DNA of 64,000 bases from JAJPKK01 sp963844635. GTDB taxonomy: Bacteria; Pseudomonadota; Alphaproteobacteria; Rhizobiales; Xanthobacteraceae. Positions 55,406 through 63,832 of this stretch are shown piece after piece. A model generated the notes under the pieces. That model saw nothing but the letters and a program-made list of their open reading frames with translations. It had not been told where the DNA came from and did not search any database. The translations under genes were made by a program, and so were the position numbers. The first letter of the stretch is position 1; the number at the start of each line of letters is the position of its first letter. The stretch is taken from contig CAWJPD010000005.1 in the NCBI GenBank assembly GCA_963844635.1, positions 1 through 64,000 on the forward strand. Direction: 5' to 3'.

Positions 55406-55648
55406 ATGCCTAGCTTTCCTGGCCTGGTCCTCATGACATTGGCTGTTTGTGTCGCAATACCGGCGTCCGCCGCCCCCAAGCACACGAAAGCGTCGAGAGT
55501 GGAACAATGTACCGGCTATCTCACCGCTCGGGAAAATGGCGAATGTGTTCACACGCAGTGGTTTAACCCGGACAGGGTCCCGCCCGCTTTGAATTGTGGA
55601 CCAGCGGCTCTGTGCTACCGCGGCAGGCATAAGAAAATTCGCTCATAG
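55406..55648 (+). CDS. Small secreted protein (80 aa)
   Basis: AGGAGA precedes the ATG at 55406. MPSFPGLVLMTLAVCVAIPA with ASAAP is a signal peptide. The mature part has four Cys (EQCTGYL, GECVHTQWF, LNCGPAALCYRG) and a basic end. Unknown function. Confidence 0.65.
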   Translation: MPSFPGLVLMTLAVCVAIPASAAPKHTKASRVEQCTGYLTARENGECVHTQWFNPDRVPPALNCGPAALCYRGRHKKIRS

Positions 55649-55689
55649 GGTTACGCGCAAGACGCGCGCCTGATGCCGGCCGCTGATCC

Positions 55690-55832
55690 CAGCGCATGAT
55701 CCCGCAAAGTCGCAAACTTTCGGACAAGATCATATGCAAAATCACCACGCATCCGTCGTCGAGCGCAGTCCGCGACGGATGCGCAAAGGAACCCCAGCGG
55801 GAGGCGATTCAAGCTGAACGCATCCCGCTCTG
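55690..55832 (+). repeat. Rhizobial intergenic repeat, copy 1
   Basis: AGCGCATGATCCCG followed by an AAAGT...ACTTT hairpin, then CGTCGTCGAGCGCAGTCCGC, then CGGGAGGCGATTCAA. The same blocks in the same order occur inverted at 61925-62050 at roughly 75-80 percent identity. This type of element is common between genes in Rhizobiales. Confidence 0.75.
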
Positions 55833-55885
55833 AGAACGCGCACGCCGGTCGCGGGGAGGGGACGTTCGGCGCACAATCGCCGCGG

Positions 55886-56795
55886 TCAGAAATCCGGCTG
55901 GTCGGCATGGGGAATCGGCTCGACATCGTAATTGAAAAAATTCGCATTGTTTTCGGCGCAGACGTCTTCAGTCAAAGGGCCCTGTTCGACGCGCCGGTAG
56001 CGCTGGAACGCGGTCCACGGCGTCGTGAAGGTGCCCGCATCCTCGACATGGGCGATCGCTTCCAGCGCCTTTCCGCCCTCGATGACGCGGTAACGCTCGA
56101 CGACATGCAGCCTGTTGGTGTGCGGCGTGCGATAGCTATCGACGAACGTTTTGGTGGTGAGCCCGATCGTGTCCACCACCAGCGTATCGCCGTTCTCGTA
56201 ATGACCGATCGAATCGCCGAACCACGAAGGCTTTACATCTGGCGGATGCCTGTCGGTGAGGTAAATGTGGCGGACCATGTGATCCTCCTGCCAGATCAGC
56301 ACGACCTCCTGCGGAGTTCTGGAGGAAATAGACCGGTGTCACGGGGTAGAGCATCCAGCCCGGGACCCCGATCGGCCAGCATCTCTCCTTCGGCGTCAGA
56401 AGCATCGTTTCCGTCAGCGCCCGTTCATTGAGCTTGCGCAACTGCTCTCTCGCCCAGGGCTGCAGAATCGGGTTGCTCAGGTCGGCAACGCGGTTGGTGG
56501 GCTGCAGGTTTTTTTCTCTCGCCACGCGATTGTCGATGTAAGGATGGTCCTTATCGGACATCACCGGACCCGGACCCGCTCCGGGCGGCTGGGGAAGAAA
56601 ATCATCCCCGATCGGCGTGGGACCATTTGGATCGCCCGCGATCCACCCGATGCGGCTGTCCGGGGAGAAGTTGGGGATCGCCGCGCCTTCGTTTCCAGCG
56701 GCCGGCCGGCCAAGCATTCCTGCGGCAACGATGCCGGCGATGAGGCTTTGCGCGGACGGCCGCCGGAAGCCGACGTCCGATGCGAACCAAGGCAT
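55886..56795 (-). CDS. Secreted protein of unknown function, frameshifted (about 300 aa)
   Basis: GAGGAA precedes the ATG at 56795. The N-terminal hydrophobic stretch may be an export signal. The first part reads LQPTNRVADLSNPILQPWAR and VPGWMLYPVTPVYFLQN. A slip near 56300 leads to LIWQEDHMVRHIYLTDRHPP, then FGDSIGHYENGDTLVVDTIG and RLHVVERYRVIEGGKALEAI. The GDSxGHxxGDTLVVDTxGL pattern is typical of a widespread exported family without known function. It lies just downstream of the ABC binding protein gene, same strand. Confidence 0.65.
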
Positions 56796-56810
56796 TGTTG
56801 TTTCCTCGCT

Positions 56811-57803
56811 TTACTCGATGACCTCGGTGGCGCGCAGCAATGTTGCCGTCGGCACATCGATGTTGAGCGCCTTCGCGGTCTTGAGATTGAGCACCATTTC
56901 AATGCGCGTGGATTGCTGCACCGGTAGATCGGCGGCCTTTTCACCCTTCAGAATGCGGCCGACATAGTTGCCGGCCAGTCGCCACGCGTCAGACAGGCTC
57001 GTACCGTAGCTCATCAGTCCACCCGCAATCACGGTCTCGCGACTGGAGTAGATCACTGGCAGGGAGTAACGGGACGCCAAGGCAGCGAGTTGCTCGCCCT
57101 GAATGGCGAACAAGGGGTCTCCGGCCATCGAGATAGCAGCAGCGTGCTGGCGTACCCCGTCCTTAAATGCCTTCTCGATTTCGTCCGGAGTGCTTGCATC
57201 AAGGAATATCAGGCTTACGCCAAGAGCTGTCGCCGCAGTCTCCGCTTGCTGGATGTCCAGCTGTAGCCTCGCCTTGGGTGCCGTCGGATTGACGAGAAAC
57301 CCAATCGATCGCGCGGCGGGTACAATTTCATGCAACAACTCAAGACGTTTTGCGGTGAGTGTTGTGTTGAGAAAAAAGCTGCCGGTAACATTGCCGCCAG
57401 GCCTACTGAGACTCGAAACGAGGCCAGATTGGACAGGGTCGCCGCCACTTACGGCCACTATGGGAATTGTTGTTGTGGCGGCCTTGGCCGCAAGGTCAGC
57501 GCCACCAGAAGCGGCGATGACCGCAACCGGGTGACCCACCAACTCCGCTGCCAGCATCGGCAGACGCTCATACCGCGTGTTTGCCCAACGATAGAGGATT
57601 TCGACGTTTCGTCCGTCAACAAAGCCTTGCTCGTTCAGTCCGAGCCGGAAGGCGGCAGCAGGTCCTGCTCCCCCGCTTTCAGTTACGCCATTCAGATATC
57701 CAATCACCGGCAGCGCCCGCTGCTGCGCAAGCGCCCCGATCGGCCACGCTGCTGCGCCCGCCGCAAGCGTAAGAACATCGCGCCGTCGGATCGAGTTGAT
57801 CAT
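56811..57803 (-). CDS. ABC transporter substrate-binding protein (330 aa)
   Basis: GGGGGAG lies 5 bases before the ATG at 57803. An RRR-containing signal (MINSIRRRDVLTLAAGAAAW with PIGALAQ) directs export, possibly by Tat. The body (LPVIGYLNGVTESGGAGPAA, later IPIVAVSGGDPVQSGLVSSL and PVIYSSRETVIAGGLMSYGT) matches the ABC_sub_bind family (PF04392), related to tryptophan/tyrosine-type binding proteins. No permease or ATPase gene is nearby, so it is an orphan component. Ligand unknown. Confidence 0.88.
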   Translation of the reverse strand: MINSIRRRDVLTLAAGAAAWPIGALAQQRALPVIGYLNGVTESGGAGPAAAFRLGLNEQGFVDGRNVEILYRWANTRYERLPMLAAELVGHPVAVIAASGGADLAAKAATTTIPIVAVSGGDPVQSGLVSSLSRPGGNVTGSFFLNTTLTAKRLELLHEIVPAARSIGFLVNPTAPKARLQLDIQQAETAATALGVSLIFLDASTPDEIEKAFKDGVRQHAAAISMAGDPLFAIQGEQLAALASRYSLPVIYSSRETVIAGGLMSYGTSLSDAWRLAGNYVGRILKGEKAADLPVQQSTRIEMVLNLKTAKALNIDVPTATLLRATEVIE

Positions 57804-58018
57804 CGGCTCCCCCTTGATCATCGTCGAACAATCAACGATAGCACAATCCGGTACGAGCGGATGGCGCTTGCCGATGAAGGCGTCAGGTCGCATTCCGGTG
57901 CAGGACAGGCCTACGAAATACGTTGACAGTCGTCGAAAACGATCAACATTGTCAAAGCCTGACGAGAGGCGCCGCCAAGTCTTCTCAACTGCACCGCTTG
58001 AGAAGCGCAGCGAGTTTC

Positions 58019-58240
58019 ATGAACTATCAAGAGATCATCACCATTGAGCCCGGCAAGCGCGGTGGCCGTCCTTGCATTCGCCGCATGCGAATCTCCGTGG
58101 GGGATGTTTTAGGGTGGCTCGCGGCAGGCATGTCGCATCAGGAGATTCTCGACGAATACCCGGAGCTGACGGAGCGCGATATTCGTGCGTGTCTCGCCTA
58201 TGCCGCCGATCGCGAGCGTCGCTTGCTGACCTCGGTCTAA
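58019..58240 (+). CDS. DUF433 antitoxin (73 aa)
   Basis: The product MNYQEIITIEPGKRGGRPCI followed by RISVGDVLGWLAAGMSHQEI and DEYPELTERDIRACLAYA is a complete DUF433 protein, a winged-helix-like antitoxin paired with DUF5615 PIN-like toxins. The stop abuts the toxin start (TAA then ATG at 58241). The gene is intact. Confidence 0.88.
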   Translation: MNYQEIITIEPGKRGGRPCIRRMRISVGDVLGWLAAGMSHQEILDEYPELTERDIRACLAYAADRERRLLTSV

Positions 58241-58426
58241 ATGAAGCTTCTATTCGATCAAAACCTGAGTTTCAAACTCTGCCAGCAGCTTGCCGATGTG
58301 TTTCTGGAGTGTGGTCATGTCCGCTTACTGAGTCTCGCCGAAGCGGATGATGCGACGATCTGGCAGTTTGCCTACAGAGCCGTAGGGCGCAATAAATTAT
58401 TGCACCCTACCGATCGTGATTTGTAG
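58241..58426 (+). pseudogene. DUF5615 PIN-like toxin, truncated
   Basis: The first 45 residues (MKLLFDQNLSFKLCQQLADV, later ADDATIWQFAY) are the start of a DUF5615 PIN-like RNase with the first acidic residue Asp6. At about 58380 the sequence changes to a palindromic intergenic repeat, which encodes the last residues. The other catalytic acids are missing, so the toxin is inactive. Confidence 0.75.
58382..58412 (+). repeat. Palindromic repeat (GTAGGGyGCAATAA type)
   Basis: GTAGGGCGCAATAA pairs with TTATTGCACCCTAC with one G-T type mismatch. This type of palindrome is common in Bradyrhizobium and Rhodopseudomonas intergenic DNA. It replaced the end of the toxin gene. Confidence 0.7.
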
Positions 58427-58494
58427 TAGCCTGTCCGTGGCTTGGTCGATCCGACTCCGGCAAGGCCGGCGCGAAATCCGGGTTCGCGGATGGG

Positions 58495-58540
58495 TGCATC
58501 CCGGGCTTCGCTCCGCTCAGCCCGGGCTACGACCAAATAT
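58495..58540 (+). repeat. CCCGGGCTTCGCTCCGCTCAGCCCGGGC-type hairpin repeat
   Basis: A GC-rich hairpin with a CCCGGGC/GCCCGGG stem, of the kind found in many copies in these genomes. Confidence 0.65.
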
Positions 58541-58542
58541 CA

Positions 58543-59953
58543 TTACCCCGCAATCGCCGGCTCTTGCGAAGTTTCCTCGCCGTTTTCGGCATCGGGTTCC
58601 GCGTCAAGCGCGGGAGCCTGCTCTGCCGGCATACTCGCCATCTCTGCCGGCATACTCTCCATCTCTGCCGGCATAGCGTCATGCTCCGCCGGCTCAGCCT
58701 CGACTTGAGAGAGCTGGACGAGGATGCGTTGCGCGCGTTCTTCCACTGCGGATCGCACCTGCGCTAATATTTCGTGGCTGCCCGCAGGCATCGCCGCGAC
58801 TTCGTCGGCGGCGGCTTCGGACTGAGCGATCGCCGCTTTGGCCAAAATGCCGACGCGTTCGAGCACCAGCCGCGGATTGAGACCGCAATCTTTCGCAAAA
58901 CGCTGCCAATGGCTGGCGTTGATGTCCGTGCCGCGCGCGACGCCGCCGATGGTTTGCGCGAGATGTTTGGTGACGTTCGTCCACACCGCCCCGCACATCA
59001 CGTCGTAAAGCGGCGCCAGCGAACAGCCGTTGGCGCGGATCAGGATGGAATAGTTTTTCGCATGCGCATCGGTATTACAGGCAAGCACGCTGAACACGAT
59101 CATGTCGAGCAGCCGCAAAACGTCGGTCGGCGGCATATGGCGGCGCGTCACCTCGAACATTTCCATCCCGGTCGGCCCGCGCACGCCGGTGTGGTTGACC
59201 TCGTACTTGGCCGATGGCGGCTTGCCGAGCGCCTGGCAAAAATCCTCCTGGTGCAACCGCCGCCAGCGGCCGTTGACCCTTACGCGATCGAAGCGCTCGA
59301 TCAGTAGGAAACTTCGCGCGCCGGCACGGCCGGTGCTGATGCCCGGGGTGGCGATCTTGAGGCGTCGCGCCAATGTCAGGCAGAATGCCTCGTTCTGTAC
59401 GCCGCCGGGCAGCCGCGGCGCGTCCGGCTTGAGAATGTGCGTCGAGGGCGAGCCGTTCATCGGCACGCAGATGCGTCCGGTCTCATCGACTGCCACTGCA
59501 AGCTTGGTTTGCGCCCCGGCGAGTGACATGGATATGCCCTCGTCACCGGCGAGAAAGGGCTTGTTCGGCAATTCCTCGATGAGGCGTTCGAGTCTCCTCG
59601 GCGCTGTTCATCGGCCGCCAGTGGACGGAGGCGAGACGACCAGGCTGGCCGATCGAGAGCGCGCCGGCCGTATCGCCGCCGATGGCCGACAGCAGGCCGA
59701 TGACATCGCCCGCCGACATGCCGAGAAGCTGGCCAAGCGTGCGCAGCTGCTCGTTCTCCGGCAGCAGATTGGCCGCCCAGGGCAGGAGAGCCTCGGCGCC
59801 GTACCGCTCCGTTCTCGCGGGCATCGTGGTCGAGATCGGGAACGCGCCTTTCAGGCCGATCCAATCGGGATGATAGGTGAAGCCGGCGCCTCCTTTGCCG
59901 ACATCGATGCTGCCGACGGAGCGCTGTTCGAAGAACACCGGCAGGCGGTTCAT
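58543..59953 (-). CDS. hipA: HipA kinase toxin, frameshifted
   Basis: HipA-type Ser/Thr kinases inactivate a tRNA synthetase and cause growth arrest. The N-terminal subdomain begins MNRLPVFFEQRSVGSIDVGK. After one extra base near 59580 the kinase core reads ISMSLAGAQTKLAVAVDETG, then NTDAHAKNYSILIRANGCSL (catalytic loop) and APLYDVMC (metal-binding Asp). The C-terminal tail has three to four MPAE(M/Q)xS-like repeats. It overlaps hipB as ATGA. The split resembles the HipS/HipT division of HipBST systems but is better explained by an indel. Confidence 0.85.
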
Positions 59954-60273
59954 TCCGTAACCTCATCGAGCAGTTCGGGCAGATCGGGCAAGTCCAGCAG
60001 TCCGGGATCGTCGCGGTGTCGTGCGGGCGATGCCGGCCCATCGCCCGTCATTCCGGCAAATCGGAATCCGAGCGCGTCGGCCACCAGAAGGCTGCGCCCC
60101 AGGTGGCACGAGGACTTGCCGGCTTCGAGTTCGATCAGAAAGCGGCGGCCGACGCCGGTCGCGAGTGCGAGCTGGTCCTGGCGCATCCCGAGACCTTTGC
60201 GCCGTTCGCGAATGGCAGCGCCGAAGACCGCGGCCATGGCCGTCGCCTTCGCATCGACCGGACTGTCGCGCAT
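59950..60273 (-). CDS. hipB: HipB-like antitoxin/repressor (107 aa)
   Basis: The Xre-type helix-turn-helix lies in GAAIRERRKGLGMRQDQLAL with ATGVGRRFLIELEAGKSSCH. The start MRDSPVDAKATA at 60273 is chosen because an earlier Met would place the coding region over the operator at 60286-60301. The gene is intact and precedes hipA with a 4-bp overlap. The palindromes upstream suggest autoregulation. Confidence 0.85.
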   Translation of the reverse strand: MRDSPVDAKATAMAAVFGAAIRERRKGLGMRQDQLALATGVGRRFLIELEAGKSSCHLGRSLLVADALGFRFAGMTGDGPASPARHRDDPGLLDLPDLPELLDEVTE

Positions 60274-60285
60274 GAAAAGACCCAT

Positions 60286-60301
60286 GTTCCCGCACAGGAA
60301 C
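60286..60301. promoter_or_regulatory. Candidate HipB operator 1
   Basis: GTTCCCGCACAGGAAC is a GTTCC-N6-GGAAC palindrome 12 bp before the hipB start. It begins a 71-bp direct repeat (60286-60356) whose second copy is 60405-60475. Confidence 0.7.
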
Positions 60302-60404
60302 AATATGCGCAAAACGTCAATTTCGGATTAAGAAAGTCACCGGCCGGGAACATGCGCTGCTGCCGGCGGTGCTTTGCGTCCACCGGGAAACGTGGAACGA
60401 TCGT

Positions 60405-60420
60405 GTTCCCGAACAGGAAC
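60405..60420. promoter_or_regulatory. Candidate HipB operator 2
   Basis: GTTCCCGAACAGGAAC, the same palindrome with one base changed, lies about 90 bp before the LRR gene start at 60511. Both repeat copies also end in GGGAACAT. Confidence 0.7.
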
Positions 60421-60510
60421 AATTCGGTGCAAAAGGACAATTTCAGCTTAAGAAGTGACTGTGCGGGAACATTCGCCAGCAGGCGCCGCGGTGACGTTCG
60501 GAGCAGCCGA

Positions 60511-61798
60511 ATGTGCAGCGCTACGTGCGCCGTGGCGCTGGTTCTGTTCACGCTGTGCAGCGCCGATGCGCACGCTGCGAGCTTCACGGAGCTGCGCGCG
60601 CGACTGGATCAGCTCGGCATTCCACTGCAGGAGGAGGGGGAGGGAGCTCGCCGCGACCGCCGAGCACCTCGACGATGCGGGTCTCATGAAAGCGGTGCCG
60701 CTGCTCGCACGGCTCGGACCCCCACTGGCGTCCCTCGATTTGACCGGGACCGAGGTCACAAGACTTGATGGATTGCGGCGGCTCCCTGCTCTGAAAACGC
60801 TAAACCTCTCGGGCACACACGTCTCGGATATCGATGCGCTGAAGAGTTTGACAAGCTTGCGGCGGCTCGATGTTTCGGCAACGCCCATCGCCAATATCGA
60901 TGGTTTGAAGCGGCTCCCCCGACTCGAATGGCTCAATCTGACGGAAACGAGGGTTTCGCAAATCGGCGCGCTGGGGAAACTCACGGCGTTGAACGGACTT
61001 GAGCTCTCGGGAACGCAAGTCTCGGATATCGCCGCCTTGAAGGCTTCGAGGGCGTTGCGCACGCTCGACCTCTCCCACACGCCGGTTGCCGACATCGACG
61101 CGCTGGCGCCGCTTACGATGCTGCAAGGCCTCAATCTCTCGGCGACGCAGGTCGCCCGCATCGATGGCTTGAACGGCCTTTCCGCGCTGCTGTGGCTGGA
61201 TTTATCGGGAACGCGGGTGAAGGACTTGGAGCCGCTGAGGCGGCTTGCCAGGTTGCAATCGCTGGACATGCCGGGAACGACGGTCGCCGATGTCGATGCG
61301 CTGGGAGGACTGACCGCGCTGCAATGGCTCGATTTGTCCGCCACGCAGGTCACCAACGTCGACGCGCTGAAGGGACTGGTCGGGCTGGCGTCGCTCGACT
61401 TGTCGGGAACGCCGGTCTCCGATCTCGCTGGCTTGAACGGGCTTACGGCGCTGAAATCCCTTGATCTATCGCGTACGCACGTGACCGACATCGCGGCCCT
61501 GAAAGACCTCGTGGCCCTGGAGAAACTCAATCTATGGGGAACCGCCGTCGCGGACATAACTCCGCTCAGCGGTCTCGCCGCGCTCCAGGAACTCAACTTG
61601 TCGGGAACGCCGGTCACCGATATCGCCGCGCTGCGCACGCTGACTTCGCTGCAATCGCTCGACGTATCCGGAACGAAAGTTGTCAGCCTTGCGCCGCTTT
61701 ATGACTTGCCGCATTTGCGATTGCAGGCGGATCACGTTCCTAAAGACGAGATGGAGCGCTTCGAACGCCATCGTCGCGACAAGCATCTTCCACTCTGA
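60511..61798 (+). CDS. Secreted leucine-rich-repeat protein, 15 LRRs, frameshifted near N-terminus
   Basis: GGAG precedes the ATG at 60511. MCSATCAVALVLFTLCSADA with HA is a signal peptide. An indel near 60645 separates RARLDQLGIPLQEEG from LAATAEHLDDAGLMKAVPLL. Then follow 15 uninterrupted 22-residue repeats of the type TALQxLDLSGTxVxDIxALKxL, as in internalin-like LRRs, and a short basic cap ending DKHLPL. Such proteins bind other proteins outside the cytoplasm. It is divergent from hipBA and shares the operator region. Ligand unknown. Confidence 0.85.
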
Positions 61799-61924
61799 GC
61801 GGTTGCGCCGTCAAGTTCTGCGAAGTTCTGATGGGGTCTTCGCGGCCCAACGTGATCATTCAATGTTCGCGGCGCACGTTTGCCCTATAGTGACCTGGCA
61901 GACTTCGATGTTTCTTTCATCACC

Positions 61925-62050
61925 CGGAACGGGATGGGTTCAGGTTGAATCGCCTCCCGCTTGATTATGTTCTGCGTACCCGTCGCGGACTGCGCTCGAC
62001 GACGCATCATCTGGTCCGAAAAGTCTGCAACTTTTCGGGATCATGCGCTA
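61925..62050 (-). repeat. Rhizobial intergenic repeat, copy 2
   Basis: Inverted counterpart of 55690-55832, with the AAAAGT...ACTTTTC hairpin, GCGGACTGCGCTCGACGACG and TTGAATCGCCTCCCG blocks. Confidence 0.75.
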
Positions 62051-62060
62051 AGGAGCTGTG

Positions 62061-62714
62061 ATGTACGTTCCCGCTCACTTCGCGGAATCGCGCACGGAGG
62101 CGTTGCACGACCTGATTGAAAAGAATGCATTTGGCATCCTCATGACCAATGGCCGAAGTGGCCTGGACGCCAACCATATTCCTTTCGCGCTGGATAAACC
62201 GCAGGGGACGCTCGGCGTGCTGCACTCCCATGTGGCCCGCGCCAACCCGGTCTGGCAGGACATTGCTGGGGGCGACGAAGTGCTGGTCGTGTTCCGCGCG
62301 GCCGACGCCTACATCTCGCCAAACTGGTATCCGAGCAAGCACGAATTCCACCGGCAGGTGCCGACCTGGAATTATCTCGTCGTTCATGCCCATGGGCGCG
62401 CCTCTATTCACGAAGACGAACGCTACATCCGCGGCGTGGTCGCGCGACTGACACGAATTCACGAGGCCGCTCAGCCAAGAGCGTGGAAGATGACCGACAG
62501 TCCCAAGGATTTCATCGACATGATGGTCAAGGCAGTCGTCGGCATCGAGATCGAAATCACGCGACTGATTGGGAAGTTCAAACTCGGTCAGAACAAGGAA
62601 GTCCGCGACATCGTCGGTGCCGCACAAGCTCTCAAGGCGAAGGGCGAGGACGTGATCGGCGACGCCATGCTGGCGGTTGTCAGCACAAAACGGACCAGGT
62701 CTGACGAATCATGA
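62061..62714 (+). CDS. PaiB-like FMN-binding split-barrel protein (217 aa)
   Basis: AAGGAG precedes the ATG at 62061. The motif MYVPAHFAESRTEALHDLIE at the start, ANHIPFALDKPQGTLGVLHS and SPNWYPSKHEFHRQVPTWNY are signatures of the PaiB/FMN-binding negative transcriptional regulator family (pyridoxamine-phosphate-oxidase-like split barrel). Length is normal and the frame intact. In Bacillus PaiB lowers protease gene expression; here the role is unknown and could be flavin-dependent redox or sensing. Confidence 0.9.
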   Translation: MYVPAHFAESRTEALHDLIEKNAFGILMTNGRSGLDANHIPFALDKPQGTLGVLHSHVARANPVWQDIAGGDEVLVVFRAADAYISPNWYPSKHEFHRQVPTWNYLVVHAHGRASIHEDERYIRGVVARLTRIHEAAQPRAWKMTDSPKDFIDMMVKAVVGIEIEITRLIGKFKLGQNKEVRDIVGAAQALKAKGEDVIGDAMLAVVSTKRTRSDES

Positions 62715-62918
62715 ACATTATGGCTCAGCACCAAGCCTGTTCGAACCGCCACGCTGCGCAGCCGTTTGTCGCTCGTCCAAAGCGCCCCACCTGCGCCCAA
62801 CCCTCACCCCTGCGCATCGGCTATCGCCAGCTATAATGTTCCGGCGCAATCAGGTATTACCGATCGCTAGCGTTCGCATTTCATCTGCGTCATCGCCCCT
62901 CTTGAGAGGAGGTTATTT
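62715..62918. other. Intergenic with promoter of cytochrome P460 gene
   Basis: About 200 bp without a gene. Confidence 0.4.
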
Positions 62919-63455
62919 ATGAACGTTCTGAATCAAATCATGATCGCCCCGGCCCTTGCCATGATTGCAGCAATGGCCACGATCGCCGCGGTTCAGGCTG
63001 ACGCCAGTAAGGTGGCGTTTCCCGCTTCGTACGGCCAAGGCATCGTGTACATGACGCAGGATCGCCCGGACAATAAGCAGGTCCGCGATTATTATACGAG
63101 CCGTGCGGCGGTCGATGCCGCGAAGAAGGGCGGACCGCTCCCCGACGGTACCATCATCACCGTCGTTCAATATGCCGCGCAGCTCGACGCTCAAGGTAAT
63201 CCGGCCAAAGACGCCAATGGCCGTTTCATCAAGACCAACAATATTGTCGGTTACGCCGTGATGGAGAAGGAAGCCGGCTGGGGAACCGATTACCCCGATG
63301 CGAAACGCAACGGTGAGTGGGAATACCGGGTGTTTCGAGCAGATAAGACGGCGAACACCAACGCAAATCTTGACAGCTGCTTCGGATGTCACAAGCCGCA
63401 GGCTGCCAGCGATTACACGTTCACCCACGATCAAATGAAAGCCGCAACTCCATAA
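62919..63455 (+). CDS. Cytochrome P460-family c-type haem protein (178 aa)
   Basis: AGGAGG lies 6 bases before the ATG at 62919. A signal peptide (MNVLNQIMIAPALAMIAAMA with TIAAVQA) directs export. The body has GIVYMTQDRPDNKQVRDYYT and DGTIITVVQYAAQLDAQGNP typical of cytochrome P460/c'-beta proteins, and a single haem-binding CFGCH near residue 153. Members oxidise hydroxylamine or bind nitric oxide in the periplasm; the crosslinking Lys cannot be assigned by eye. The gene is intact. Confidence 0.88.
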   Translation: MNVLNQIMIAPALAMIAAMATIAAVQADASKVAFPASYGQGIVYMTQDRPDNKQVRDYYTSRAAVDAAKKGGPLPDGTIITVVQYAAQLDAQGNPAKDANGRFIKTNNIVGYAVMEKEAGWGTDYPDAKRNGEWEYRVFRADKTANTNANLDSCFGCHKPQAASDYTFTHDQMKAATP

Positions 63456-63459
63456 AAAA

Positions 63460-63644
63460 TCACGCCGCGCGGGGTAAGCCCATAAGAGCATCCAAGATGA
63501 TCTTGCGCTGTTGAAGATCGCCGAGGGCAAGTTCACCGATCACAAAGGGGGCGTCAGGATCGGGTTAGCGTCGAGGAGGCCGGGAACTGACCTGTCTGCG
63601 GCACGGAGATGAGCGACCCAGACCGAAGTATCGACCAGGATCAC
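63460..63644 (-). pseudogene. vapC: VapC toxin, truncated and frameshifted
   Basis: The start (GTG at 63644, overlapping vapB as GTGA) gives VILVDTSVWVAHLRAADRSV with the first PIN-domain acid. After a slip near 63545 the frame reads FVIGELALGDLQQRKIILDA and stops at MGLPRAA. The rest of the PIN domain with the remaining catalytic acids is missing, so no RNase activity is expected. Confidence 0.8.
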
Positions 63645-63832
63645 GCCGGCCGGCGCCGCGAAGGCACGCAAAGGTGAGGTTCGCTGCCGCCCAGACGCGC
63701 CAATCTGCGTGCGCTTTCGCGTTCGATGAGGGCTTTCAGCGCTTCTCGGACCAAGCTGGACTTTTCTTTCAAGCCCGTGAAGGCTTGGGCCTTGGCGACC
63801 AATTCATCATCGAGGGCGAGTGTCGTTCGCAT
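63641..63832 (-). CDS. vapB: VapB antitoxin (63 aa)
   Basis: MRTTLALDDELVAKAQAFTG with KEKSSLVREALKALIERESA is a complete ribbon-helix-helix VapB of the common rhizobial type, ending in a basic tail that would contact VapC. The stop overlaps the vapC start by four bases. Intact. Confidence 0.88.
   Translation of the reverse strand: MRTTLALDDELVAKAQAFTGLKEKSSLVREALKALIERESARRLARLGGSEPHLCVPSRRRPA

Noticed and set aside
58543..60273. A three-gene HipBST system (separate HipS and HipT)
   Set aside because: The first frame ends in residues that do not fit HipS, while a one-base correction near 59580 gives a continuous HipA with ERLIEELPNKPFLAG at the joint.
60448..61638. A 396-residue open frame antisense to the LRR gene
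   Set aside because: It mirrors the repeats of the LRR gene, has repetitive low-information sequence and no ribosome site. The LRR frame explains the region.
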